From assembly GCF_002994635.1 (NCBI RefSeq), contig NZ_PVNL01000015.1, forward strand, positions 62,001 to 126,000: a DNA stretch of 64,000 nt, read 5' to 3'. Positions 1 to 8,648 of this stretch are shown piece after piece. Under the pieces are notes generated by a model that was not told where the DNA came from, did not search any database, and saw nothing but the letters and a program-made list of their open reading frames with translations. The number at the start of each line of letters is the position of its first letter. Position 1 is the first letter of the stretch. Both the position numbers and the translations under genes were made by a program. The DNA comes from Enhygromyxa salina. GTDB taxonomy: Bacteria; Myxococcota_A; Polyangia; Nannocystales; Nannocystaceae.

Positions 1-627
1 AGACGTTGTGGGCGATCGAGAGGTAGGTTCGGCGAGAATCGCCACAGCGGACTTTGTTCCTTCGCAAGTACATGTGCGTATATCCTTTTCTGTTTGCTTT
101 GCGCCGGGCTCGCTCCCCGGGCCCCTGTTGCGCTTCGACGACCTACCGGAGCAAATCTTCAAGTTTCGTACCGAGTTCGATCAGCTCCGTCTTCGAACTG
201 AATTCAGGCTAGCTCAGGCCCTGAACCTGGCCAGGGGACCTGACGCAATTTCTCAACTCATTGATATCGTTATTAAATATCTTGCTTTTGTGTGCGATCG
301 GGCCAGGACGGGTGGGCCCGGTCACAGCTGTTTCTGTCCTGAGACCCAAATATCCCCCGATCCTGCCGCGAGACTGTGGCTCCATGCCCCCAACGTGGCT
401 CCAATGCTGGACGCGCACGGCATTCAGGCCCGAGTGAGTCTCAATCCCGTGCACAACTACGTACAGTCGCGATTTCAATAGTGTTGCGATGCGCAACGCG
501 AGTGTGCGCTTTTTCCGGCAACCCTTTGGCGCGATTGGGCCGCGAACACGATGCGGCAAGACACCGATGTCGCAGGCACGACATGCAGGTCGGTCGATCC
601 GCCTCTCGAACTTTGCGCGTACACAAA
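1..627. other. Stretch without a convincing gene
   Basis: Reading frames of up to about 157 codons exist on both strands, but none has the third-position GC bias, recognisable domain or ribosome binding site of the neighbours. Part of the stretch (about 240-300) is AT-richer than the rest of the window. It may hold the regulatory region of a gene lying to the left, but I cannot name anything in it. Confidence 0.5.
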
Positions 628-651
628 CGCCGCGCGAACGAGCGCGCGGCG
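628..651 (-). terminator. Hairpin downstream of the minus-strand operon
   Basis: CGCCGCGCG (628-636) and CGCGCGGCG (643-651) form a perfect 9-bp stem with a 6-nt loop. Read on the minus strand it is followed by GTTTGTGT, a weak T-rich tail. It lies 35 bp past the stop of the last gene of the operon, so it is a plausible terminator. Confidence 0.5.
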
Positions 652-685
652 AGTCGTGGGATCGTGCGAGGGGCCCGCGTGGAAT

Positions 686-1870
686 TCAGGCGTCGCCGAG
701 CAGCTCGAGGATCAACGCGTCGGGCAGGGCGAGCTCGGGCGAGCGCGAGACAAACACGCCGGCGGCTCCGCGTCGGACGAAGCTGCCGCGACCGAGCCGA
801 GGCCCGAGCACCTCGAGCACCCGGACTTCGGCGCCGCCGATCGTGCGTGGCTGACTCTGCTGCTCGAACACCGCCTTGGTCAGCGGACCGTCGATCGCGA
901 ACATCTCACTGAGGAATTCGACGCCAACCGCAAAATCCACGCGCTTGCCCTGCAGCTGCGGACGAAGTTCGCGATCGATGCCGGCCGGCAGCTCACCCTC
1001 TACGCTGGGGATCAGGTAGGCCCGGAGGATGTCGGTGTCGGCCAGCTCCGCGCCCTTGGGCGCGACGACGATGCCGAGCTCGTCGATGACGTAGGGGAGA
1101 TCCGCGCGGATCGAGTCGGCCTTGGCCTGGCGGGCGTCGAGCTCGGCTTGATGCTCGGCCGCGCGCCGCTTCTTGTCGTCCTCGACGCTGACGCGCTTGG
1201 CGGCGGGCGGGGTCGCGCCTGGCTGGGCACTCGGTGCAGGTGCACCCGGGTCTGCGTCGTCGCCCAGCTCACCGTCGTCGCCCGCCTCACCGTCCTCGGG
1301 CGGCTGCCCGACCAGCGTCATCAGCAGCGCCCGATCGTCACCCTCGGGCTCGATCAGCGAGAGCTCGACGCGAGGGCCGCCGGCGAAGCCACTGGCGAGC
1401 TCGTCGGGCTCGATCTGAAGCTGCTTGAGCAGCTGGGCCACCGGCCAGTCGGCGGCGGTCGCCTCGGGCGGGAGCTGATCCGGGGTCGCGTCCTGAGCCC
1501 CGAGCACCTGACCGCGCTGGGTGACCACGAAACCCTGGCGCGGGTTGGGCTCCCCGGCGACCCAGTACAAGAACGCCTGGCGCGGCAACACCTGCGAGGC
1601 GATCACCCCGAGCTCGACGTTCTCGCGCCAAAATGCGGCAGGATCGTCGCCGATCACCGACCCGGTGATCCGCGCGAGCACCAGCTGGACCTCGGGGTGG
1701 CGGACCAGCTCGAGCTTGGCGTCGAGGATGTTGCGGGCGTGGGCGATCAAGCCCTCCGCGAGCGCGGCCGCGAGCATCGTCGGGCGGAACATGTCGAGCG
1801 GGAAAACGAGCCCGCCGTGACTGTTGGGCATGCGAGTGTCGTCGAGCATGGGCGACGGAGTGTAGAGCAT
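686..1870 (-). CDS. Conserved-looking protein of unknown function, 394 aa
   Basis: I do not recognise a family. The protein has no signal peptide. The N-terminal half (about residues 20-200) looks like a compact globular domain. A low-complexity Asp/Ala/Pro linker follows at about 215-245, then a charged, coiled-coil-like segment and a C-terminal alpha/beta-looking domain. The start is an ATG preceded by GGCGGGA; other in-frame ATGs lie 7 and 13 codons downstream. It is the last gene of a leftward run and starts 91 bp after the stop of the lipoprotein gene. A long open frame on the opposite strand is the usual shadow of GC-rich coding. Confidence 0.7.
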   Translation of the reverse strand: MLYTPSPMLDDTRMPNSHGGLVFPLDMFRPTMLAAALAEGLIAHARNILDAKLELVRHPEVQLVLARITGSVIGDDPAAFWRENVELGVIASQVLPRQAFLYWVAGEPNPRQGFVVTQRGQVLGAQDATPDQLPPEATAADWPVAQLLKQLQIEPDELASGFAGGPRVELSLIEPEGDDRALLMTLVGQPPEDGEAGDDGELGDDADPGAPAPSAQPGATPPAAKRVSVEDDKKRRAAEHQAELDARQAKADSIRADLPYVIDELGIVVAPKGAELADTDILRAYLIPSVEGELPAGIDRELRPQLQGKRVDFAVGVEFLSEMFAIDGPLTKAVFEQQSQPRTIGGAEVRVLEVLGPRLGRGSFVRRGAAGVFVSRSPELALPDALILELLGDA

Positions 1871-1961
1871 GATCCCGCCGGGTCACATGCCCTCGCGCGG
1901 GGCCCTCGTGAGGGTAACGGGTGCGGGGCGCGGGTGAGGTCGGGGCCAGCCAGGTGACGGC

Positions 1962-2624
1962 TCAGCCGGCGTCGAGTATGGCGATCGAGACCTGCCACGC
2001 GCCCGCGTCGAGATCGCGCGGGAACCTGGCGACGACCAAGAACGGGCCCTCGGGCAGCGCGCAGCGATAGAACAGCAGGTGGTTGGTGCCCTCGAGCTCC
2101 TCGAACTCGCCGACGCACCACGGGTCGAACCGGGCTCGCGCGAGCTCGAGCAGGTCCGCGCTCCTCGTCTCATCGAGGGAGGTGGTGCTCAGCGAGAGCA
2201 CGGCGGTGGTGGCCTCGAGCACCAGGCCCTGGGTGTCGATCAGCAGCGCGGTGTCGCAGTGCCAGGCCTCGCTGGTGTCCCCGCTGACCTCGCCGTCAGA
2301 TCCGGGTTCGGCCTCGACGTCACCCGCACACAGTGCGCGGGCCCGCGCGTCGACCAGGGACCACTCGAGGCCCGCTCCCATCACGTCGACCATCTGGGTC
2401 AGCGCGTCGTTGAGCTTGGCGTCGGTGCCGAGGGTCGCGAGCGCCTCGGTCGAGAGCTCGTCGAGCCCGGTCTCCTTGTCCGTGGCGGTCGGCTGGCGGA
2501 GCCCCTGGTTCCACAGACAGCGCTCGTTGGTCGCGTCGTCGCAGTCGTGCGGCGTGGTCCGGCACGCGGGCGCCACGAGCAAGACGAGGCCCGCCACAGC
2601 CGAGCAGGGCCCGCGGCGCGCCAT
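1962..2624 (-). CDS. Putative lipoprotein of unknown function, 220 aa
   Basis: The first about 21 residues form a short signal peptide ending in a lipobox (VAPAC), so the mature protein is probably a cell-envelope lipoprotein. The rest is an alpha/beta-looking domain. Residues around LLIDTQGLVLEATTAVLSL faintly recall roadblock/LC7 proteins, but I would not assign that. The ATG directly abuts the TAG stop of hutF with no intervening base, so it is translationally linked to the hutF operon. Function unknown. Confidence 0.72.
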   Translation of the reverse strand: MARRGPCSAVAGLVLLVAPACRTTPHDCDDATNERCLWNQGLRQPTATDKETGLDELSTEALATLGTDAKLNDALTQMVDVMGAGLEWSLVDARARALCAGDVEAEPGSDGEVSGDTSEAWHCDTALLIDTQGLVLEATTAVLSLSTTSLDETRSADLLELARARFDPWCVGEFEELEGTNHLLFYRCALPEGPFLVVARFPRDLDAGAWQVSIAILDAG

Positions 2625-3974
2625 CTAGCGCCTACGCCTGCCGGCCACCCACACCTGCGAGATCGGCTCGGCCGTGCCCGCGAGCAGCAGGGCGTCGAGC
2701 GCCAGGTGATCGTCCACGCCGCGCAGCGTCGGGTGGTCGAGGTCGATCGCCACCGCGTCGAACGGCGAGCCCACGGCCAGGCGACCGAGCTCGGGGCGGC
2801 CGAGCGCCCGCGCGCCGCCAGTGCTCGCGGCCGCGAGCAGCAGCGGGGCGACCCGGCCCTGATCATCGCGCAGACACAGCCGGGCTTGGAGGCGCAGCCG
2901 CTCGTGCATCTCGAGCAGTCGCGCCTCTTGGATCAGGTCGATGACCGCGTTGCTGTCGCTGCCGAGCGAGAGCGTGGCCCGGTGCTCGTGCCACGACGTC
3001 GCCGGGATGATCCCGTCACCGAGGTCGGCCTCGGTGGTTGGACACGCGCAGACCTGCTGATCACGCAGGAGCTCGAGGTCGTCGCTGGACACGTGGATCG
3101 CGTGAACCGCCGTGAACGCGTGGGGGCCTGCGAGACAGCCGGCGTCCGCGAACACCTGCAGCGGGGTGCGGCCATGCTCGGCCTGGCACTGTTGGTTCTC
3201 GAGCAGCTGCTCGGACACGTGGGCGTGGATCGGCAGGCCGTGGGCGTGGGCGTGGGCGGCGAGCCGCGCGAGCTCGTCGGCGCGCACGGCCCGGACGCTG
3301 TGGGGGGCGACGCCGATGCTCAGCATCGGTGAGGCCAGCGTGCGCAGGGCGTCGACGCGAGCCAGGTACGCGTCGGTCGAGCCGTCGCAGAACCGGCGCT
3401 GCTCGGGCAGCGGACCGGCGGCCTGGGGGCCTGACCGCGAGTAGTAGACCTCGAGCAGGCACAGGCGCAGGCCCACATCGGCGGCCGCCCGGATGACCTG
3501 ATGCGAGAGCTCGTTGGGGTCGGCATAGGGCGCGCCGTCTGGGGCGTGGTGAAGATAGTGAAACTCGCCGACGCAGGTGATCCCGCGCCCGAGCATCTCG
3601 GCGAAGCACGCCCGCGTGTGCTCGTAGACGCCCGCGGGGTCGAGGGTGTTCGCGACCTCGTACATCGCGGTCCGCCAGGTCCAGAAGCTCGACGGGCTGT
3701 GTGGACCGAGGGTGTGGGTGGCGCCCCGAATCGCCCGCTGAAACGCGTGGCTGTGGGCGTTGATCATGCCCGGGAGCACCAGCGCGTGACCGAGGTCGTG
3801 GAGCAGCTCGCCCGCCGGTTGGTCCGCGCCAGCGGGATCTTGCCGCGAGATCGCGAGGACCTGCCCGGACACGCGATCGAAGCGGATCCGCGGGTGCTCG
3901 ACCAGCTGCGGCACGCCGTCGAGCTCGACCCACGCGAGCTTGGCCGTGACCGCGAGCGTCGCTGGCTGGATCAC
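2625..3974 (-). CDS. hutF: Formimidoylglutamate deiminase (HutF)
   Basis: Amidohydrolase-superfamily enzyme that converts N-formimidoyl-L-glutamate to N-formyl-L-glutamate in the five-step histidine degradation pathway. The metal-binding HSH sits in the HutF-type signature NAHSHAFQRAIRG at about residues 72-84. Other family landmarks are GEFHYLHH, the HAHVSEQ metal ligand and LGSDSNAVID. The length, 449 aa, is normal for the family. Its ATG overlaps the stop of the upstream HAD gene by 4 bp (ATGA). No other hut gene is in the window, and the operon partners are not histidine-utilisation genes, which is unusual. A related amidohydrolase with another substrate is possible but less likely. Confidence 0.88.
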   Translation of the reverse strand: MIQPATLAVTAKLAWVELDGVPQLVEHPRIRFDRVSGQVLAISRQDPAGADQPAGELLHDLGHALVLPGMINAHSHAFQRAIRGATHTLGPHSPSSFWTWRTAMYEVANTLDPAGVYEHTRACFAEMLGRGITCVGEFHYLHHAPDGAPYADPNELSHQVIRAAADVGLRLCLLEVYYSRSGPQAAGPLPEQRRFCDGSTDAYLARVDALRTLASPMLSIGVAPHSVRAVRADELARLAAHAHAHGLPIHAHVSEQLLENQQCQAEHGRTPLQVFADAGCLAGPHAFTAVHAIHVSSDDLELLRDQQVCACPTTEADLGDGIIPATSWHEHRATLSLGSDSNAVIDLIQEARLLEMHERLRLQARLCLRDDQGRVAPLLLAAASTGGARALGRPELGRLAVGSPFDAVAIDLDHPTLRGVDDHLALDALLLAGTAEPISQVWVAGRRRR

Positions 3975-4657
3975 CGATGGTCCTCCAGTTCCTCCAGGTC
4001 CTCCAGGTCCTCCAGCCAGGCCGGGAGCTCAGCGGCGCTGTCGAGCACCTGCTCACGGGTCAGCCGATCGAGGAAGCTGGAGCTGGCGTGCCGCTCGGGG
4101 CCCGTGCGCACGCCGACGAATCCGACCCCAGCCGCGCTCGCGGCCAGCTGGTCGTCTTCGCGATCGCCGACATAGATCGCGCGCTCGGCCATGCTCGACC
4201 TCGAGCCGCCGAGCGCCTGCCAGACAGGTTCGAAGCAGCGCGGGTCGGGCTTCGACACCGGCTGATCTTCATAGGCGAAGATCCCCGCGAACCACTCGCT
4301 GGGCAGCCCGGCCTGGTCCATGCGCTGGCGCAGCCGTCGGCGCGATCGCTTGGTCACGATCCACAGGCTGTGACCGCGCTCGCGCAGCTGCGTCAGCGCG
4401 TCCGGGACCCCGTTGATCGCCGGGTAGCTGTGGTCGTCGGCGAGCTGTTCATAGAGGTTCATGAAGGGATCGAGCCCGACCCCCGGCCACAGCCGCGCGA
4501 GCGTGTCCTCCCAGGTCGGGCCGTAGTGCACGAGCTGCTCGGCGCTGGGGATCTGCCAGCCGAGCTCGGTGGCGATCCGCTGATGCAGACGGACGTACTC
4601 GGGGAAGCTCTCGATCAGCGTGTCATCGAGATCGAAGATCAGCACCGGGTAGCGCAT
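3971..4657 (-). CDS. HAD-superfamily hydrolase (phosphoglycolate-phosphatase-like)
   Basis: The N-terminus carries HAD motif I, FDLDDTLIES, with the nucleophile and acid/base aspartates. Motif II/III elements (WIVTKRSRRR) and motif IV (YVGDREDDQLAA) follow, and the alpha-helical cap between motifs I and II fits the Gph/PGMB branch. It probably dephosphorylates a small metabolite; the substrate is unknown. The frame is open far upstream, but the ATG at 4657 sits immediately before motif I and gives a normal 228-aa protein. The C-terminus ends in an acidic LED/LEE repeat encoded by 9-bp tandem repeats, and the stop codon overlaps the hutF start. Confidence 0.85.
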   Translation of the reverse strand: MRYPVLIFDLDDTLIESFPEYVRLHQRIATELGWQIPSAEQLVHYGPTWEDTLARLWPGVGLDPFMNLYEQLADDHSYPAINGVPDALTQLRERGHSLWIVTKRSRRRLRQRMDQAGLPSEWFAGIFAYEDQPVSKPDPRCFEPVWQALGGSRSSMAERAIYVGDREDDQLAASAAGVGFVGVRTGPERHASSSFLDRLTREQVLDSAAELPAWLEDLEDLEELEDHR

Positions 4658-4664
4658 GCAGGCG

Positions 4665-6827
4665 TCACTGGCCCTTGGGATTGGCGGCGGGCTTGGCGGG
4701 AGCCGAGGTCTCGGCGGCCGCCGGGGGCTTGGCGGGGGCCTTGGCCTTGCCAGGGTTGAGGTAGAGCCGCTGCTTCTCGTAGTCGAGGGTCCAGCGTCCG
4801 CGCCCGAGCGCCTCGAGCCCGAGCATCCCGTCGAGTCGAAACCCGTCGCTCGTCGCGTTCTGCTGGAGGAAGCCCCAGGCCGCGCCGAGGTCTTCGCGGG
4901 TGAACTCGCCGAGCGAGAACCGCTCGACGCGAGCGAGGGTGGGCGCGCCGCCACGGACCGGCGGCGCGCCGATCCCCGCGTAGGCGTACGCGCCCTCGTT
5001 GGCGGTCAGGTCTGCGCCCCGCATGCCCGTGTTGAGCAGGTACATGCCCTCGGCGCCGTTCATCTGGCCCAAGACATAGAGGTAGTGGGTCTCGTGGACC
5101 CAAAACGGGACGGAGATGCCGGTCCGGTTGGCCTCGCGCTGCTTCTTGCAGCGGCTGCCGGGCTCGACGATCTCCAGCAGCTTGGCTTCGCGATCGACGC
5201 TGATCTGCCGGGTCGCGAACGGGCGGATCCCCAGCACCCCGTCGACGCCCTCCATGCCGACCACCGCGCTGATCTGGGCGTCGGGGAACATGGTGATCGG
5301 GACGTTGCTGACGGACAGCTCGCCGATCGTGAGGCCGTCGAGCTGGCCCTGCTTGAGCGGCGGGCCACCCGCGACGAGCGGGGCCTGGGCGTCGGTGCCG
5401 ATCACCAGGGCCCGGGCCCGCGAGTCAGAGATGATCAGATCCGAGGCGCCGGTGTCGAGCAACAGCCGCAGCGAGTCTCCGTCGGCGTGGACTTCGACGA
5501 CGACCGCGCCGCCCTCGACCTCGATTGGGACCGTGGTGGAGCAGCCGTTGCCGCCCATCTTGGCGACCAGCGGCTTGCCGGAGAAGGCCGCGTAGCGGGC
5601 CGCGAGATCAGGGCTGCCGGCCTCCGCCAGATCCTTGGCGGCCTTGGCCCAGTCACCGCCGCGCATGTGGATCCACGCGAGCTGGCGGGCCGCCTCGTCC
5701 TCGCGCAGGCCCTTGCTGATCGCCTGACGCATCAGCTTCTCGGCCTCTTTGAGATCGCCGTCGAGCAGGGCGACGCGGGCGAGGATGTAGACCGCCTCCA
5801 GCTCGTTCTTGTCGAGCGCCAGCGCGCGCTTGGCCGCGGCCTTGGCTTCGTCGAGGTGCACGGCCGCGAACGCGAGCCGGGCATGCACGACCTGGGCGAG
5901 CGCGTTGTCCTTGTCGTCTTCGGCGTCGAGCTTGGCCTTGTCGAGCGCGGCGAGCAGCTGATCGGGCTCGGGCTCCGACGGGGCCAGCTCGGGCACGGCG
6001 AACAGCTCCTCGCGGACCGGCCGGTGATGAACGACCTGCAGGCGCAGCTCGACGACGTGATCGGGGTAGCCCTCGACCTCCGTGATCTGTTGGATCAGCC
6101 ACGGAACCTGCACGCCGTCGACCTCGCGATAGTCCCCGTAGACCCGCCGCACGACGTCGCTGGTCTCGGTGTCGCGCTCGATCTCCTCGTAGAGCAGGCC
6201 GGTCGCGCGATCGAACCACTTTTCGCTCTGTGGCATGATCGGCGAGGCGGCGAACCACATGATCCCGTCGAGCTCGAGCCCGTCGGGGCTCTTGCGGGTC
6301 GGCAGCAGCTCGAGCGCGAGATCTTCCCGCTTGTCGACGTCGAGGTACCAGTGCAGTAGGGCGTCTTCGCGGAGCACGGGCGTGGCCGCGGGATCCTCGA
6401 TCACGAGCATCTGGGGCTGGGCCTGCATCTGCCAGCCGGTGCCCCCGTCGAACCCGCGCTCGAGCACGTTGTCACCGACGACCATGCGCCGGTACATGCG
6501 CCCGTCGGCGGTGGTGTAGAGCACGAATTGCCCGTCTGTCTCCTCCCAGACACAGTCGGGGTCGCCCTCTTCACAGCCTTCTTGGGCCTTGAACACGACC
6601 CGGGCCTCGACGGTGCGCTGGGCCACGGCACGCAGGGCCTCGTCGCCGCCGCTGGCGACGATGTGGCGGTCGAGCAGCTCCTGCACGGACGACGGGGCCG
6701 CTGGCGCGCCGTCGGGGTCGTCGAGATCGCCGGGCACCGTCAGGCAGCCGGCCGGCACCAGCACGGGTGGCAACAGCGCCAAGCACAGCGCCAGAGAACG
6801 ACGCCATGGAGTGGAGCGCGCGGACAT
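4665..6827 (-). CDS. Lipoprotein with TPR region and duplicated aspartyl-protease-like domain
   Basis: The signal peptide ends in a lipobox (VPAGC near residue 28). Residues about 40-290 resemble a lipoprotein-carrier-like beta domain, and about 290-420 contain TPR-like helices. A retropepsin-type aspartyl-protease half carries LLLDTGASDL near residue 455. A second half near residue 596 has NTG in place of DTG (LLNTGMRGADL), so one catalytic Asp is replaced. The C-terminus is a Pro/Ala/Lys-rich tail. It is likely envelope-anchored. Whether it cleaves peptides is unclear, because active retropepsins need two Asp residues. It is the first gene of the leftward operon, 7 bp before the HAD gene. 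Confidence 0.75.
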   Translation of the reverse strand: MSARSTPWRRSLALCLALLPPVLVPAGCLTVPGDLDDPDGAPAAPSSVQELLDRHIVASGGDEALRAVAQRTVEARVVFKAQEGCEEGDPDCVWEETDGQFVLYTTADGRMYRRMVVGDNVLERGFDGGTGWQMQAQPQMLVIEDPAATPVLREDALLHWYLDVDKREDLALELLPTRKSPDGLELDGIMWFAASPIMPQSEKWFDRATGLLYEEIERDTETSDVVRRVYGDYREVDGVQVPWLIQQITEVEGYPDHVVELRLQVVHHRPVREELFAVPELAPSEPEPDQLLAALDKAKLDAEDDKDNALAQVVHARLAFAAVHLDEAKAAAKRALALDKNELEAVYILARVALLDGDLKEAEKLMRQAISKGLREDEAARQLAWIHMRGGDWAKAAKDLAEAGSPDLAARYAAFSGKPLVAKMGGNGCSTTVPIEVEGGAVVVEVHADGDSLRLLLDTGASDLIISDSRARALVIGTDAQAPLVAGGPPLKQGQLDGLTIGELSVSNVPITMFPDAQISAVVGMEGVDGVLGIRPFATRQISVDREAKLLEIVEPGSRCKKQREANRTGISVPFWVHETHYLYVLGQMNGAEGMYLLNTGMRGADLTANEGAYAYAGIGAPPVRGGAPTLARVERFSLGEFTREDLGAAWGFLQQNATSDGFRLDGMLGLEALGRGRWTLDYEKQRLYLNPGKAKAPAKPPAAAETSAPAKPAANPKGQ

Positions 6828-6967
6828 GAGGCGCAGCTTGCCCCCGTGCTGGAGGGGTGTCCAGGCAGGCCGAGCCCGGTCGCGTCGAGCCCTGTGAGCG
6901 TGGAGATTGGCCGGGATCGGGCGGCGCTACAAGCGTTCTCGCACGCGTTGAGCCACAGCCCCTCCAG

Positions 6968-6996
6968 ACGACAGCGCTCGCAGCCCCTGCTATGGT
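6968..6996 (+). promoter_or_regulatory. Predicted promoter of tatB, leaderless type
   Basis: TATGGT (6991-6996) lies exactly 6 nt before the tatB ATG. ACGACA at 6968-6973 is a 4/6 match to a -35 box with a 17-bp spacer. Transcription would start at or next to the start codon. Confidence 0.5.
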
Positions 6997-7002
6997 TCGC
7001 CG

Positions 7003-7665
7003 ATGTTCGGTCTCGGCATGATGGAGATCGGCCTCATCATCGCGCTCGCGGTGATGTTGTTCCCGCCGACGGAGCTGCCCAAGCTCGCGCGTTCTGTTGC
7101 CCGGATCTACGGACAGGTCCGCAAGACCGCCGAGGATTTCCGTAGCACGCTGCTCGAGGACGAGGACCTGCGCTCCCCGATCGACGAGATCAAGGGCGCC
7201 TACAACGACGCCCGCTGGGAGGTCCGCGACGCCGAGCGCAAGGCCCGGCAGCAGCTCGCCAAGGCCCAGATGGACCTGCGGATGGCGACGGCGCGCCGAC
7301 TTCAGACCGAGCGCGAGCAACAGGCTAAAGATGGGGCCAAAGATGGGGCCAAAGATGGGGCCGCGGCGGAAGGTGCCGCGAGCACCGACTCAGGCCCGGC
7401 GCCCGAGCTCGGCGCAGCCAGCTCCGCGAGCCCCGTTCGGATCGCGGTCAGCGAGCCCGACGGAGACGAGGAGCCTGAACCGGAGGGCGCTGACGCCGGC
7501 GGCCCTGTCGCTGGCGCGGATCCCCGCCACGTCAGCGGTGGATCGCTCGCCGCCCGCCGTCCGCCGCCCTACACTCCGCCCACCAGCGCGACCGACAGCA
7601 AGCTGAGCGACAGCGAGAGTGACAACCCGAGTGAGAGGGACGAGGCCCGCGAAGGCGTCGCCTGA
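7003..7665 (+). CDS. tatB: Sec-independent protein translocase subunit TatA/TatB type
   Basis: Component of the twin-arginine translocase that exports folded proteins. A single N-terminal membrane helix (about residues 5-20, MEIGLIIALAVMLF) is followed by the PPTELPKLARS hinge, an amphipathic helix and a long charged helix (about 45-110). The variable tail contains three exact KDGA repeats. The gene order tatB-tatC and the 220-aa length favour TatB over TatA. The start codon has no leader or ribosome binding site but a -10 box 6 nt upstream. tatC begins 17 bp after the stop. Confidence 0.87.
   Translation: MFGLGMMEIGLIIALAVMLFPPTELPKLARSVARIYGQVRKTAEDFRSTLLEDEDLRSPIDEIKGAYNDARWEVRDAERKARQQLAKAQMDLRMATARRLQTEREQQAKDGAKDGAKDGAAAEGAASTDSGPAPELGAASSASPVRIAVSEPDGDEEPEPEGADAGGPVAGADPRHVSGGSLAARRPPPYTPPTSATDSKLSDSESDNPSERDEAREGVA
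7327..7362 (+). repeat. 12-bp tandem repeat inside tatB
   Basis: AAAGATGGGGCC is repeated three times without mismatch. It is in frame, encodes (KDGA)3 in the low-complexity tail of TatB, and is probably a slippage expansion. Confidence 0.9.
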
Positions 7666-7682
7666 CCCAGATCCGATTCTCC

Positions 7683-8540
7683 ATGGCGGGCGAAGACAAG
7701 GACAACAACGGCCACGACGGCTTGGCCGAGGGCCCCGAGGGCGACAAGCCGATGTCCTTCCTCGACCACGTGGGCGAGCTGCGCTCGCGGCTGATCCGCA
7801 TGGTCGCGGCGATCGGGCTGGGGTTCTTCGCGAGCTTCTACTTCGCCCCGCACATCTCCCAGTTCCTCCGCATCCCGCTCGACGACGCGTGGAAGTCGGC
7901 CGGCATGGAGGGCATCGCCGAGCTGCAGGCGCTGGCGATCCAGGACCCGCTGATGGTCGACGTGCGCGTGGCCGTGACCGCAGGGATCTTCCTCACGGCC
8001 CCCTACCTGTTCTTGCAGCTGTGGCTGTTCATCGCGCCGGGGCTGTTCGCCAAGGAGAAGCGGTTCGCGGTTCCGTTCGTGATCACCTCGATGATCATGT
8101 TCCTGATCGGGGCCGCGTTCGCGTTCGAGGTCGTGCTGCCGTTCGTGTACGAGTGGATGATCGACTACTCGCACGATCGCGGCGAGTCGATCCAGCTCGA
8201 GCTCCACAACTACTTCAAGGGCACCACCCGGGTCCTGCTCGCGTTTGGCCTGGTCTTCGAGTTCCCGTTGCTCGTCGCGTTCCTGGCCAAGGCCGGGGTC
8301 GTGACCGAGAAGACCTTGATGCGGTTCTGGAAGATCGCCGTCCTGGTGATGTTCATCGTCGCCGGGATCCTGACCCCGCCCGAGCCCGTCAGTCAGGTGC
8401 TCATGGCCGGCCCCATGGTCGTGCTCTACTTCATCTCGATCGGCGTCGCGAAGCTGATCAACCCGGCCTCCAAGATCGAGGCCGCCCTCGCCGAGTACGA
8501 CGAGCCCGACGAGCCCGACGAGCACGACGAGCCCGAGTAG
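7683..8540 (+). CDS. tatC: Sec-independent protein translocase subunit TatC
   Basis: The multi-spanning receptor of the Tat system, which recognises twin-arginine signal peptides. The family signature FLDHVGELRSRLIR follows a charged 25-residue N-terminus. About six membrane helices follow, including the conserved LTAPYLFLQLWLFIAPGL segment with FAKEKR. The length, 285 aa, is slightly long because of an acidic tail of DEP repeats encoded by 9-bp units up to the stop codon. It is cotranscribed with tatB. A candidate Tat substrate lies about 9 kb downstream in the window. Confidence 0.95.
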   Translation: MAGEDKDNNGHDGLAEGPEGDKPMSFLDHVGELRSRLIRMVAAIGLGFFASFYFAPHISQFLRIPLDDAWKSAGMEGIAELQALAIQDPLMVDVRVAVTAGIFLTAPYLFLQLWLFIAPGLFAKEKRFAVPFVITSMIMFLIGAAFAFEVVLPFVYEWMIDYSHDRGESIQLELHNYFKGTTRVLLAFGLVFEFPLLVAFLAKAGVVTEKTLMRFWKIAVLVMFIVAGILTPPEPVSQVLMAGPMVVLYFISIGVAKLINPASKIEAALAEYDEPDEPDEHDEPE

Positions 8541-8636
8541 CTCGCGCGCCCCCTGCACGCCGGCCCGCAGCGACCTGCACCGAGCGCCCGCTCCCAGAGA
8601 GCGGGTGCCGAGGTGTCTGTGGGGGTCATAACCGGC

Positions 8637-8642
8637 TACAGT
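8637..8642 (+). promoter_or_regulatory. TAnnnT box 6 nt before a start codon
   Basis: TACAGT lies 6 nt upstream of the ATG at 8649, positioned so that transcription would begin at the start codon. No clear -35 box is visible at 16-18 bp. Confidence 0.4.
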
Positions 8643-8648
8643 GCGGCG

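Noticed and set aside
8..481. Open frame of 157 codons at the left end
   Set aside because: No ribosome binding site, no known domain and amino-acid composition unlike neighbouring genes; also covered by frames on the other strand.
551..1957. Long plus-strand frame opposite the 394-aa gene
   Set aside because: GC-rich antisense shadow. The minus-strand frame has protein-like composition, an operon context and a plausible start.
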